Source of the DNA: Sphingomonas sp. Root720
GTDB lineage: Bacteria > Pseudomonadota > Alphaproteobacteria > Sphingomonadales > Sphingomonadaceae
Reading direction: 5' to 3'
Length of the DNA: 64,000 bases
Assembly: GCF_001428605.1 (NCBI RefSeq)
Contig: NZ_LMID01000017.1
Coordinates: forward strand, 38,456-102,455
Shown here: positions 10,190-18,510 of the stretch, in pieces
Layout of the letters: every line of letters begins with the position of its first letter
How positions within the stretch are numbered: the stretch's first letter is position 1
Notes under the pieces: model-generated
Seen by the model: the letters and a program-made list of their open reading frames with translations, nothing else
What the model was told of the DNA's origin: nothing
The model's database searches: none
Position numbers and translations under genes: made by a program

Positions 10190-10327
10190 TACAACACGAT
10201 CCGCCCCCACAGCAGCCTCGGCTATCGACCGCCGGCCCCGGAAACGGCTTCTCCGCCATTGCCGCCTTCCGGTTCCGCTTCGCTCCACCTCCAGGCGGCA
10301 ATGGCAACGGAGGCAGCAATGCACTAA
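10190..10327 (+). pseudogene. IS3-family transposase orfB, 3' piece
   Basis: Continuation of the interrupted IS3 orfB: YNTIRPHSSLGYRPPAPET, a low-complexity tail and a TAA at 10325. It completes the piece ending at 7569 in the same frame. The IS3 right terminal repeat follows at 10338-10361. Confidence 0.78.
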
Positions 10328-10443
10328 CAATCAACACGGACCACTCAGCGGGGGCCGGTCAATATAACCCCGGGTGGATCGAATCGACAGCTTCCGCGAG
10401 GCCGCTGTCCGGATTGCCTTGGAATGGAAATGGAGAGATCCTA

Positions 10444-11409
10444 ATGACGGAACCGTTACGCAAGATCGATCTCAACTTGCTTCTTGTGTTCGATATTTTA
10501 TGGACCGAACGAAGTGTAAGCGCAGCCGCTAAGAAGATCGGCATCAGCCAGTCAGCAACGAGTCTTGCGCTTAATCGCTTGAGAAAGCTGTTTGATGATA
10601 ACTTGTTTGTCTGGAATGGGAAGGCAATGCAGGCAACAGGAAAATGTGAGGAAATAGCATCGAGCGTGCACAGTATTATAAATGATGTTCGCGGGACGGT
10701 ATTGGGTGAGCACTTTGATGCTGGCAACGCAGTTCGAGAGTTTACTATTGCAACAGCCGATTATATTCACTGGGCCTTGGGTGGAGAAATCATTCACGAA
10801 GTTAATCAATATGCGCCGGGCTTTACGCTATACCTGTCCAATGCCAAGCCGGAGATGACGGAGGGCCACAACGCCCTTCAACAGGAATGTTTCATCTTGC
10901 CAGCCGGAACTTTTAACACTTTTGGTTTAGGGCAAAAGCATCTTTTTTCTGATCGATATATCGGTGTGTCAGCGGTCGATAATAAGTTGGTACGAAAAGG
11001 TATGAGCACAGAGGAGTTCCTCACATTGCGACATGCGTCGTTTTCGACGGATGCAAAATATTTGCGTAGCCATGAGACGAAACATCTTTCAGAGCTTGAT
11101 GTCGCCTACAAATTTAATGCGCTCACTCCAAATTACCTTGTTCTACCGTTTCTCGCTTCAAAGAGTGATTGCGTCGTCATCATGCAGGAGCGGCTTGCAC
11201 GGTTTTTCGCGAATATCCTTCCGATACGTCTATTTATTCCACCCATTCCATACCCGGACCTTAATCTAACGCTATACTGGCACCGTACATTTGATCATGA
11301 TGCTGCTCATGTGTGGCTGCGGTCCATCATCGAGCGGGCGGCTGCTAAAATGGCCCCACTGCCGCCTCGTGAAGCCTCGGGTGAAGGTGGTCTGCAGTTC
11401 GTTGACTAG
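10444..11409 (+). CDS. LysR-family transcriptional regulator (NodD-like)
   Basis: A 321-residue LysR-type regulator. The N-terminal winged helix-turn-helix is plain (RKIDLNLLLVFDILWTERSV, AAKKIGISQSATSLALNRLR), followed by a periplasmic-binding-type effector domain. The start at 10444 has GGAGAG about 7 nt upstream. The N-terminal pattern is closer to the NodD/LinR type than to CatM/BenM. Codon use and composition are clearly more AT-rich than the neighbouring genes, as for the TonB receptor, so it may have entered with the catabolic cluster. It is separated from that cluster by the IS3 mosaic (5.9-10.4 kb), so regulation of the cluster is plausible but unproven. The region upstream is IS3 end sequence. 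Confidence 0.88.
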   Translation: MTEPLRKIDLNLLLVFDILWTERSVSAAAKKIGISQSATSLALNRLRKLFDDNLFVWNGKAMQATGKCEEIASSVHSIINDVRGTVLGEHFDAGNAVREFTIATADYIHWALGGEIIHEVNQYAPGFTLYLSNAKPEMTEGHNALQQECFILPAGTFNTFGLGQKHLFSDRYIGVSAVDNKLVRKGMSTEEFLTLRHASFSTDAKYLRSHETKHLSELDVAYKFNALTPNYLVLPFLASKSDCVVIMQERLARFFANILPIRLFIPPIPYPDLNLTLYWHRTFDHDAAHVWLRSIIERAAAKMAPLPPREASGEGGLQFVD

Positions 11410-11701
11410 AGCAAAATCTGATCAGATAGAATCGATGGGGGTTTCCAGCGGGCGGGAAATCTTCTGTGATGGTGTCGTCTAATCGCGCGTCCGCATGCAA
11501 GCAGATTCTGCACTGACCGTATGCCGGGTTCAGGGTCGTCTTCGCGGTCGGCATGTGCCGCCGCATGTTGGGTTTTCGAGGACGGAACCTTCCTATGTGG
11601 ACGGCGCACTTGGCGAAGAACCAGTGCATCCCATCAAGCGGAATGGTTCTGCCCAGGTCCCGGCAGGGACGGAACCGGGTCAGATGCTTGCCCAGGCGGG
11701 C

Positions 11702-12799
11702 TCAGGCAGGGGCTCCGGCAGAGCGATCGAACAGTTCTCCGGATTTCAGCATGGCGTGCATGATAACCGCTAGCTTGCGTGCAACGGCGACGGCGGCACG
11801 TTTGAAGCCGATCCGCTCCCGCAGTTTGACGCCCCAGTCGCGCAGCGTGCTCTCTGCCGAGCTGCGGGTCAGAATGACGGTGGCCGCCTCGTATAAGTGA
11901 CTGCGCACCTGATGATCGCCCCGCCTAGAGATATGACCATTATAGTCGACCTGACCGGATTGGTATCTCCTCGTCGTCAGGCGGAGCCAAGCGCCGACAG
12001 ACCGCGACGTTCGGAAGTTGGCAGGATCCTCCACGGCCGTAGCAAAGGCCGATGCGGTAACGACGCCGACGCCTGGGATGGACATGAGCAGCTGGCAAGC
12101 TTCACTCTGACGGGCATCGCCGATCAAGCGCCGGGTCAGTTCGGCAGCGCGTAATCGGATGCTGCGCCAGGCTTCGAGCAGCGGCATGATGATGGCGGCC
12201 AACTCGGAGTTCTCACCGAGCTTCGCACGCACATTGGCTTCGAAGGTGCTCCCCTTGCCGGCAGGGATCACGAGCCCGAACGTCTTCATCAGGCCGCGGA
12301 TCTGATTTGAGATTTCGGTCCTTATCCTGACGAGCTTGGTCCGAGCGGCCACCAGCGTACGGGTCAGCATGCTGTCAAAGCCCTTGACCCGAACTTCGCG
12401 GTAGAAGCCGACCTCGGCCAGATGCGCCAACCCGTCGGCGTCGTTGGCATCGGTCTTGTTGGCGGCCATATCCAGCGCCGCTTTGGCGTGGCGCGCGTCG
12501 ATGCAGATGGCTGGCAGCCCCTCAGCCTTGAGGGCGTGGTAGAACCATACCGACAAAGGACCGGTCTCGAAGATGACTCGCTCCGGCTCTTGAGCATACG
12601 TCAAGGCCGATATATTGTCCCATGGCTGTTCTCCATCAGATGCTTGGGCCCGGCTTCCAGTCGTGAGCCCGTACTTCCATCTTATCGGGGAACAGCCACC
12701 CGCATCCATGTTCTGCTGACCAGGGGCGACTCGCTTCAAGCGGATCTGGCGAGGCAAGTGCGCGTCGGACCCGGAGGCCATTGCCCGGATGGTCCGCAA
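11702..12799 (-). pseudogene. second IS110-family transposase, N-terminus lost
   Basis: IS110 transposase in which the family resemblance starts at about residue 70 of the open frame (RVIFETGPLSVWFYHALKAE, then ARHAKAALDMAANKTDANDA). The C-terminal Transposase_20 domain is full (SIPGVGVVTASAFATAVE, VGAWLRLTTRRYQSG). The first ~55 residues with the leading catalytic Asp are replaced by unrelated sequence (frame open to 12799 but without similarity), so the element is a fragment cut at its 5' side next to the IS21 remnant. The 290 bp between this gene and the LysR stop (11410-11701) are its non-coding 3' tail; no other gene is seen there. It is a different subfamily from the copy at 5934. Confidence 0.8.
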
Positions 12800-12812
12800 A
12801 TCTGCCGAAGAT

Positions 12813-13183
12813 GGATGTCAGAACCACCCGCGCCGCCGATTATGCGGCCCTGATGCCCCAAACGCCTCAGGGCCTGGCGGCATGACCCGGGCTGGCGAGG
12901 ACACACTGCCGGCCGGCACCACGGCGGGCGCCCCGCAGGTTCTGCTGGCCCATCACCTCAAGCAGCTGAAGCTGCCGACGGTGCTGCGCGAGTACGAGAA
13001 GGTCTTCCGCGAATGCGCGCGCGACGGGATCGACCATCCCCGCTACCTGCTCCGGCTCGTCGAGCTTGAACTGATCGACCGTGAGCGCCAGACGGTCGAG
13101 CGGCGGATCCGCGCCGCCCGGTTCCCGGCGACCAAGAGCTTCGATACGTTCGACTTCGCGGCGATCCCCAGCCTGAATAAGAT
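12813..13183 (+). pseudogene. istB: IS21 remnant: istA tail and truncated istB
   Basis: The first part encodes a short C-terminal tail (AADYAALMPQTPQGLAA, TGA at about 12884-12886) typical of istA. It overlaps an istB start at 12882 (MTRAGEDTLPAGTT). IstB is the AAA+ helper of IS21 transposition; here its N-terminal ~100 residues remain (LAHHLKQLKLPTVLREYEKV to FDFAAIPSLNK). It stops exactly at the Tn3 terminal repeat, before the Walker A motif. Non-functional. Confidence 0.8.
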
Positions 13184-13221
13184 GGGGTCACTGCACGAAA
13201 GTGAAATTTACGTACGCTAGA
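13184..13221 (+). repeat. Tn3 left terminal inverted repeat
   Basis: Begins GGGGTCACTGCACGAAAGTG and continues to TACGTACGCTAG. It matches the right-end repeat on the opposite strand at all but a few positions. Confidence 0.92.
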
Positions 13222-13240
13222 GGCGAACGAAGGTGGAACG

Positions 13241-13849
13241 TCAGGCTGTGGGTTTAGCAGCCGCCCCTTCAAGCGCCTTGTAGAGCGCGGTTTTGCCAAC
13301 CTTGAGGCGCGTGGCAGCTTCGCGGACAGTCAACCCCGCCGCAATATGGTCGCGCGCCTTGCGCAGCTTGTCAGGGGTGATGACCGGGCGTCGGCCGCCA
13401 AGGCTCCCCCGCTCACGTGCTGCCTTTAACCCGGCGTTAGTGCGTTCGCGGATCAGGTCGCGTTCGAATTGGGCGAGCGAGCCAAAGATGTTGAACACCA
13501 GCATGCCGCCCGAAGTGGTGGTGTCGATCTGCTCGGTAAGCGAACGGAAGCCCACGCCGCGCGCGGCCAGTTCGCCAACCTTCTCGATCAGGTGGCTCAT
13601 CGAGCGGCCGAGGCGGTCGAGTTTCCAGACAACCAGCGTGTCACCTGCACGCAGATAAGCGAGCGCCTCGGCCAGACCCGGTCGATCGGTCTTCGCCCCG
13701 GACGCATGGTCATCGAAGACGCGCTCGCATCCGGCCGCGTTCAACGCGTCATGCTGGAGCGCTAGCTTCTGGTCGCCGGTCGAGACCCGCGCATAGCCGA
13801 TCAGCGCCACGGCCGATCCCGATCTGTCCGTTTTCCCATCGATTTGCAT
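13241..13849 (-). CDS. tnpR: Tn3-type resolvase / DNA invertase family serine recombinase
   Basis: Small serine recombinase of about 202 residues that would resolve the cointegrate made by the Tn3 transposase. Visible: catalytic serine in ALIGYARVSTGDQ, VVWKLDRLGRSMSHLIE, the E-helix region GSLAQFERDLIRERT, and a C-terminal Hin-type helix-turn-helix (GLTVREAATRLKVGKTALYK). The start is set at ATG 13849 (MQIDGKTDRSG); an ATG at 13867 is also possible, and neither has a strong ribosome site. It is divergent from the transposase, with the presumed res site between. The open frame continues far upstream on the minus strand into tnpA, but only as a codon shadow. Confidence 0.9.
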   Translation of the reverse strand: MQIDGKTDRSGSAVALIGYARVSTGDQKLALQHDALNAAGCERVFDDHASGAKTDRPGLAEALAYLRAGDTLVVWKLDRLGRSMSHLIEKVGELAARGVGFRSLTEQIDTTTSGGMLVFNIFGSLAQFERDLIRERTNAGLKAARERGSLGGRRPVITPDKLRKARDHIAAGLTVREAATRLKVGKTALYKALEGAAAKPTA

Positions 13850-13948
13850 TCTTGTCCGAATCGCCATCGCGGGTCCAGAGTTGACGGACATATTCATGCT
13901 GACCGCCAGAGGACCGTCTGACGGACAGGGCGGGAAAGGTCGTAGCGC
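13850..13948. promoter_or_regulatory. presumed res site and divergent tnpR/tnpA promoters
   Basis: A 99-bp gap between divergent resolvase and transposase genes. The motif TGTCCG/CGGACA recurs (near 13827, 13854, 13886, 13916-13924), partly in inverted pairs, as expected for resolvase-binding subsites. Exact subsite limits cannot be set by eye. Confidence 0.5.
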
Positions 13949-16906
13949 ATGGCAAGGCGGCGGTTGCTGACACGCGAGGCGCTCACGCAGCATTACGATC
14001 CCCTGACCGACGAACGGGAGATCGCCCGTCACTTCACCCTCAGCCGCGAGGATCTCGATCTTGTCGGCGAGCGCCGAGGAGCTTCGAGCCGGTTCGGGTT
14101 CGCAATGCTGCTGCTCTATATGCGCTGGCCGGGTCGCGTGCTGGAGGTCGGTGAGAGACCACCTAGTGCCATCCTTGCCTTCGTCGCCGATCAGATCGAC
14201 GTGCCGGTGACGGCGTTCAGCGATTACGCGCGTCGCAATGAAACTCGCCGCGCACATCTGGCCGATCTTATGCAGCGGTTCGGGTATGCCGCATTCGACC
14301 GAAACCACTTTCGTGGGATCGTGGCCTTTGCGATGCCAGTTGCGCAGACCGTCATCGAGCCTCTCCTGCTCGCCGGCACCGTCATCGATGAACTGCGTCG
14401 GCGACGGGTACTGCTGCCACCGTCTGCGGTCATCGAGGCGATCGTCAGGCACGCGCGTCAGCAGGCCGAACAACTCACCCATAAAATCCTGACCAGGGGC
14501 ATTGAGCCTGACAGGCTCGCGATGCTCAATGCCTTGCTGACCCGGAGATCGGATCAGGGAACGACATGGCTGGCCTGGCTGCGCAACGCGCCGCAATCGC
14601 CGGCACCGCGGAACATCTTGCGGTTGATCGAGCGGCTCGATCATATCCGGATGCTCGGTCTTGATCCCGCGCGTGCTGGCATGATCCCATCGGTGACATT
14701 CGACCGACTGGCCGACGAGGCAGTTCGGATCACGCCACAGCACCTCGGTGAACTCACCCCGCTGCGTCGTCATGCGACGCTGTTGGCCGCAACCATTCGC
14801 CTCGAGGAAATCTTGACCGACGCCGCGCTCACGATGTTCGACAAGCTGTTAGGCAGCATGGTGCGGCGCGCGGAAAACCGGACGCGCGACAAGGCGATCA
14901 GGACGGTGCGCGAGATGCAGGGGCATCTGCGTGCCCTGACCGATAGCTGCCGCATACTGATCGACGCGCATGCCAAAGGGATCGACTCCCTCGCGCGGAT
15001 CGGTCCGCTCGACTGGGATCGGTTCGGCTCCGCTGTAGCCCAAGCGGAAGTTCTTGTCCGCCCCGAGACGATCGACCGCACGGCCGAACTGATCGAACGG
15101 CATCGCACGGTGAAGCTGTTCGCGGGGCAATTCCTGCGCGCGTTCGTGTTTCGCGGTGCTGGACCGGTGCAGGGAATTCTCGATGCGCTCGCCATCATCG
15201 CCGATCTCTACCAAGCCGGGAAACGGCGCCTGCCCGACAAGGTACCGCTCCGCTTCGTGCCGACGGGATGGCGCCCGTTCGTGGTTCGCGATGGCGTCAT
15301 CGATCGTGCCGCGTATGAACTCTGTACGCTGTCCCAGCTTCGCGATCGATTGCGAGCCGGCGATATCTGGGTGGCGGGCAGCCGGCAGTATCGCAACTTT
15401 GACAGCTACCTCATTCCGCCCACCACCTTCGCGGCGCTGCGCGAGAAAGGACCGCTTCCACTGGCGATCGAGGCCGGGTTCGATCGTCATATTGAGGAAC
15501 GTCGCGCGCGACTGGATAGCGCGATCGAACGGGTGACGGTGTTGGCCCGGCAGGGCGAGCTTCCCCAAGTTCGTCTCGATGAAAACGGCCTGATGATCTC
15601 GCCGCTGAGGGCGATCACACCGCCTGCGGCTGAGGTCGCGCGCCGTACCGCTTATGACCGACTTCCCCGCGTGAAGATCACCGATATCTTGCTTGATGTC
15701 GACGCCTGGACCGGGTTCGGCGACTGTTTCACCCACCGGCGATCCGGCCGCCCCGCCGAGGATCGCAACGCGCTGCTGACTGTCCTCCTGGCCGACGGCA
15801 TCAATCTCGGGCTGACGCGTATGGCGGACAGTTGCCGAGGCGCAAGTCTGCGCCAACTCGCCCATCTGCATGACTGGCACATCAGCGAGGCGGCTTATGG
15901 GGAGGCACTATGGCGATTGATCGAAGCGCACCGCGCCATGCCACTTGCTGGATTGTGGGGAAGCGGCGTCAGTTCGTCGAGCGACGGGCAGCAATTCCAC
16001 GCAGGCGGGCGCGGTACCGCGATCAGCGACATCAACGCGCGCAACGGCAACGAACCCGGCGTGTCCTTCTATACGCATATCTCGGACCAGTATGGCCCGT
16101 TCGGCTCGCGCGTGATTGCCGCGACCGCCGGCGAGGCTCCCTATGTTCTCGACGGCTTGCTGTATCACCAGACCGGGTTGTCGATCGAAGAGCATTATAC
16201 CGATACAGGCGGCGCGTCCGACCATGTGTTCGGGCTGATGCCATTCTTCGGCTACCGCTTCGCCCCCCGGCTGCGCGATATCAAGGAGCGCCGCCTGCAT
16301 CTGCTACCGGGTCAGGAGGTGGGGCCCCTGCTCGCCGGCATGGTAGGCGATCCGATTGCGTACGACCATGCAGCCGGGCACTGGGACGAATTGCTGCGGC
16401 TCGCCACCTCGATCCGCACCGGGACCGTCACTGCTTCGGCAATGCTGCGCAAGCTGTCCGCCTATCCGCGCCAGAATGGCCTGGCACTGGCGCTGCGCGA
16501 GGTCGGGCGGCTCGAACGCTCGATCTTCATGCTCGACTGGCTGCAGGATATCGATCTGCGTCGGCGCACTCAAGCTGGGCTGAACAAGGGCGAGGCGCGC
16601 AATGCGCTCGCTCGCGCGCTGTTCTTCAACCAGCTCGGCGAGCTGCGCGACCGCCGGTTCGAAAACCAGTCTTACCGCGCCTCCGGCCTTAACCTGTTGG
16701 TCGCCGCGATCATCCTGTGGAACACCCGCTATCTCGAGCGGGCACTGACCGACATGAGGACGCCGGACGAAGTTGCCCGCCATATCGCACCGCTGGGCTG
16801 GGAGCATATCGCGCTTACCGGCGACTATAGCTGGGATCGGGAAGACCGGCCGGCGCCGGATCAGCTGAGGCCCCTTCGCACCTCGCCGTCCCTGCTCGCT
16901 GCGTGA
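13949..16906 (+). CDS. tnpA: Tn3-family transposase
   Basis: Replicative DDE transposase of 985 residues, within the usual 950-1000 for Tn3. N-terminal DNA-binding region MARRRLLTREALTQHYDPLT; catalytic acidic residues are Asp679 in VSSSSDGQQFHAGGRG, Asp752 or Asp758 in HYTDTGGASDHVFGLMPFFG, and Glu882 in LNKGEARNALARALFFNQLG. The start has AAGG about 9 nt upstream. The frame is intact from end to end, and with both terminal repeats and the resolvase present the transposon looks able to move. Expression is probably repressed by the resolvase binding between the two genes, as is usual in this family. Confidence 0.95.
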   Translation: MARRRLLTREALTQHYDPLTDEREIARHFTLSREDLDLVGERRGASSRFGFAMLLLYMRWPGRVLEVGERPPSAILAFVADQIDVPVTAFSDYARRNETRRAHLADLMQRFGYAAFDRNHFRGIVAFAMPVAQTVIEPLLLAGTVIDELRRRRVLLPPSAVIEAIVRHARQQAEQLTHKILTRGIEPDRLAMLNALLTRRSDQGTTWLAWLRNAPQSPAPRNILRLIERLDHIRMLGLDPARAGMIPSVTFDRLADEAVRITPQHLGELTPLRRHATLLAATIRLEEILTDAALTMFDKLLGSMVRRAENRTRDKAIRTVREMQGHLRALTDSCRILIDAHAKGIDSLARIGPLDWDRFGSAVAQAEVLVRPETIDRTAELIERHRTVKLFAGQFLRAFVFRGAGPVQGILDALAIIADLYQAGKRRLPDKVPLRFVPTGWRPFVVRDGVIDRAAYELCTLSQLRDRLRAGDIWVAGSRQYRNFDSYLIPPTTFAALREKGPLPLAIEAGFDRHIEERRARLDSAIERVTVLARQGELPQVRLDENGLMISPLRAITPPAAEVARRTAYDRLPRVKITDILLDVDAWTGFGDCFTHRRSGRPAEDRNALLTVLLADGINLGLTRMADSCRGASLRQLAHLHDWHISEAAYGEALWRLIEAHRAMPLAGLWGSGVSSSSDGQQFHAGGRGTAISDINARNGNEPGVSFYTHISDQYGPFGSRVIAATAGEAPYVLDGLLYHQTGLSIEEHYTDTGGASDHVFGLMPFFGYRFAPRLRDIKERRLHLLPGQEVGPLLAGMVGDPIAYDHAAGHWDELLRLATSIRTGTVTASAMLRKLSAYPRQNGLALALREVGRLERSIFMLDWLQDIDLRRRTQAGLNKGEARNALARALFFNQLGELRDRRFENQSYRASGLNLLVAAIILWNTRYLERALTDMRTPDEVARHIAPLGWEHIALTGDYSWDREDRPAPDQLRPLRTSPSLLAA

Positions 16907-16966
16907 TATAATCAGAGACAGCACCGCCCACTTGCCGCCATCGTGCGCCAATCATAGGATATCCAA

Positions 16967-17872
16967 ATGCGGTCATTCACGCTCCTGCTCATGCCATTGA
17001 TTGCAATGACGGTTTTCCCTGTGACTGCCGCCGCGGAGGCAGAACTGCAAGGGTCGGCAGTATTGGCCCTAAAGAGCGACGGCGCCGCAATCAGTCCCGA
17101 GCAAGCCAAAACGCTCTCACCTCGAGAACTCGGTCGGGCCCTGCTTTCAGAAGCGACTTTACCGGTTGTGGAAGCAATTGTGGGGCCGCAAGGAATGGAA
17201 CCACCGGCTCCGCCTGGCCCTCCTGCCGCTACGCGCGTAAAGCTTTATTTTCAGCCCACCCCGGCTACAGAACCTGGTTTTTGCCAGCAATTAGTCGCAA
17301 CGCTCTTTTTAAAGCCAGCGAAGCCGATGCCGGATGGCACTTCTCCAAGCTGGACACCTAGAGACATCTCGACGGTAGTTTCGTACCGGTGGATCGGAGA
17401 AGGAGCGCCAGCTACGCTCACCTGCTCAGCGCCAAGAACAAGCTTTTTCACACCCGAGCCCGGCGAGGCGAAGCAAGCGTTGCAAGCGGTCCGATTGCTT
17501 GTATCCGCAAATGCCGCTGCCAAACATGGGCGAAGGCTTGCGTTCCCGCTGTCTGTTGAAGACCTGCTAGGTCCTGAGATGCTCGACTTCCAGCGTAAGC
17601 ATCCCAAACTACGTCCAGTTCCTGGAATGAAAATCATCAAAGATGCGCGTGAAGCGCTAGCGGAGCTTCCGATCAACGCGATTACCTTCGTTGGACCTGC
17701 CTCAAGAGCCTATCCTGATATTCTTCAAGCATCGGATCTCACTACGCTCGACAAGCACTCCTTAAGGCCAATGACACTCTTCCTTGGTGGAGAATGGACA
17801 GTTGGGCTGGTGCTAGACCAAGAGGGAATTACAAGGATGCGCCTACGTCGGGCGATACCCGCCCCGTTTTAA
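16967..17872 (+). CDS. secreted protein of unknown function; Tn3 passenger gene
   Basis: I do not recognise this 301-residue protein. It has a clear Sec signal peptide (MRSFTLLLMPLIAMTVFPVT, cleavage near AAAEA), a Pro-rich stretch (GMEPPAPPGPPAATRVKL) and two cysteines (GFCQQL and LTCSAP) that could pair in the periplasm. No enzyme motif is visible. The ATG at 16967 follows AGGATATCC. It lies 60 bp after tnpA, inside the right terminal repeat, so it is cargo of the transposon. Composition is less GC-rich than tnpA, suggesting a separate origin. Nothing in the window points to its role. Confidence 0.75.
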   Translation: MRSFTLLLMPLIAMTVFPVTAAAEAELQGSAVLALKSDGAAISPEQAKTLSPRELGRALLSEATLPVVEAIVGPQGMEPPAPPGPPAATRVKLYFQPTPATEPGFCQQLVATLFLKPAKPMPDGTSPSWTPRDISTVVSYRWIGEGAPATLTCSAPRTSFFTPEPGEAKQALQAVRLLVSANAAAKHGRRLAFPLSVEDLLGPEMLDFQRKHPKLRPVPGMKIIKDAREALAELPINAITFVGPASRAYPDILQASDLTTLDKHSLRPMTLFLGGEWTVGLVLDQEGITRMRLRRAIPAPF

Positions 17873-17968
17873 GCCACTCTTTCACAAGGCGTCCGCTTGG
17901 ACGTCGCCTCGGTCGAGAGATGCCTGTCGCCTTACCACCCAGCTCACGCCGTTCCCCGTCCGTTCGCG

Positions 17969-18006
17969 CCTAGCGTACGTAAAACTCACTTTCGTGTAGT
18001 GACCCC
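17969..18006 (-). repeat. Tn3 right terminal inverted repeat
   Basis: On the minus strand it reads GGGGTCACTACACGAAAGTG and then TTTTACGTACGCTAG. It differs from the left repeat at a handful of internal positions. The outer GGGGTCAC is conserved, so both ends should be transposase substrates. Confidence 0.92.
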
Positions 18007-18008
18007 TG

Positions 18009-18503
18009 CTAGGCGATGGCGAACGCTTCCGGCTTGGCTCGCTCGAGGGAATCGCGCTCCACGTCCCCGGGCACACGCCCGCCGATATGGCCTACGTCAT
18101 CGGTGACCTCGCCTTCGTCGGCGACACGCTGTTCATGCCCGATTATGGCACCGCCCGCGCCGATTTTCCGGGCGGCAACGCACGGACATTGTTTCAGTCG
18201 ATCCACCGCCTGCTGGGACTCCCCGATCGGACCCGACTGTTTTTGTGCCATGACTATAAGGCGCCGGGGCGCGACAAGTTCGTCTGGGAGACGACCGTAG
18301 CCGACGAGCGGCAAGGCAACGTCCATGTCCATCCAGGCGTCACCGAGGAGGCGTTTGTCGCGATGCGTGAAGCGCGCGATGCAACACTCGGCATGCCGCG
18401 GCTGATCCTTCCTTCGATTCAGGTGAACATGCGCGGCGGCAACCTGCCCGAGCCCGAGGACAATGGTACCCGCTATCTCAAGCTTCCTTTGAACAGGCTG
18501 TAG
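18009..18503 (+). pseudogene. metallo-beta-lactamase-fold hydrolase, N-terminus removed by Tn3
   Basis: C-terminal ~164 residues of an MBL-fold protein in frame right up to the Tn3 end: IALHVPGHTPADMAYVIGDL, then GDTLFMPDYGTARADFPGG (metal-binding His in PGHT and Asp in PDYGTARAD), RLFLCHDY and a C-terminal PEPEDNGTRYLKLPLN. The pattern matches persulfide-dioxygenase-like/Blh (bigR operon) proteins. The N-terminal HxHxDH motif is gone. The downstream TauE/SafE permease, 7 nt away, is the usual Blh partner in sulfide/persulfide detoxification. Probably inactive, although an internal ATG at 18087 remains. Confidence 0.82.
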
Positions 18504-18510
18504 GGCATTC

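Larger units (their letters stand above)
7570..10194 (-). mobile_element. serine-recombinase element inserted in IS3 orfB
   Basis: About 2.6 kb separating two halves of an IS3 orfB. The pentamer TACAA occurs at both junctions (7565-7569 and 10190-10194). Joining base 7569 to base 10195 gives an uninterrupted HYNTIRPHSSLGYRPPAPE, the standard C-terminal motif of IS3 orfB, so the insertion was precise. Contents, all minus strand: a possible small gene, a 65-codon gene and a frameshifted large serine recombinase. Confidence 0.75.
5903..10361. mobile_element. IS3-family element, interrupted (outer boundaries)
   Basis: The left end at 5903 reads TGATCTGCCCCC then TGAGTGGTCC. The right end, 10338-10361, read on the other strand gives TGACCGGCCCCC then TGAGTGGTCC. 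These are matching imperfect terminal inverted repeats of one IS3-type element. Between them only the orfB catalytic 3' half survives, in two pieces (about 7048-7569 and 10195-10327). orfA and the start of orfB are replaced by an IS110 fragment. No convincing target duplication was found at the outer ends. Confidence 0.7.
13184..18006 (+). mobile_element. complete Tn3-family transposon with one passenger gene
   Basis: A 4.8-kb unit bounded by 38-bp inverted repeats beginning GGGGTCAC. It contains a divergent resolvase/transposase pair with a res-like region between them and one passenger gene. The five bases outside each end differ (AAGAT left, TGCTA right), so no target duplication remains. 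The left flank is istB and the right flank is a headless metallo-hydrolase gene, so sequence between two insertion sites was probably lost by recombination between copies (inference). Confidence 0.9.

Noticed and set aside
13867..14773. Minus-strand extension of the Tn3 resolvase to about 510 residues
   Set aside because: The extra part lies opposite tnpA and has no domain; resolvases of this family are about 190-200 residues.
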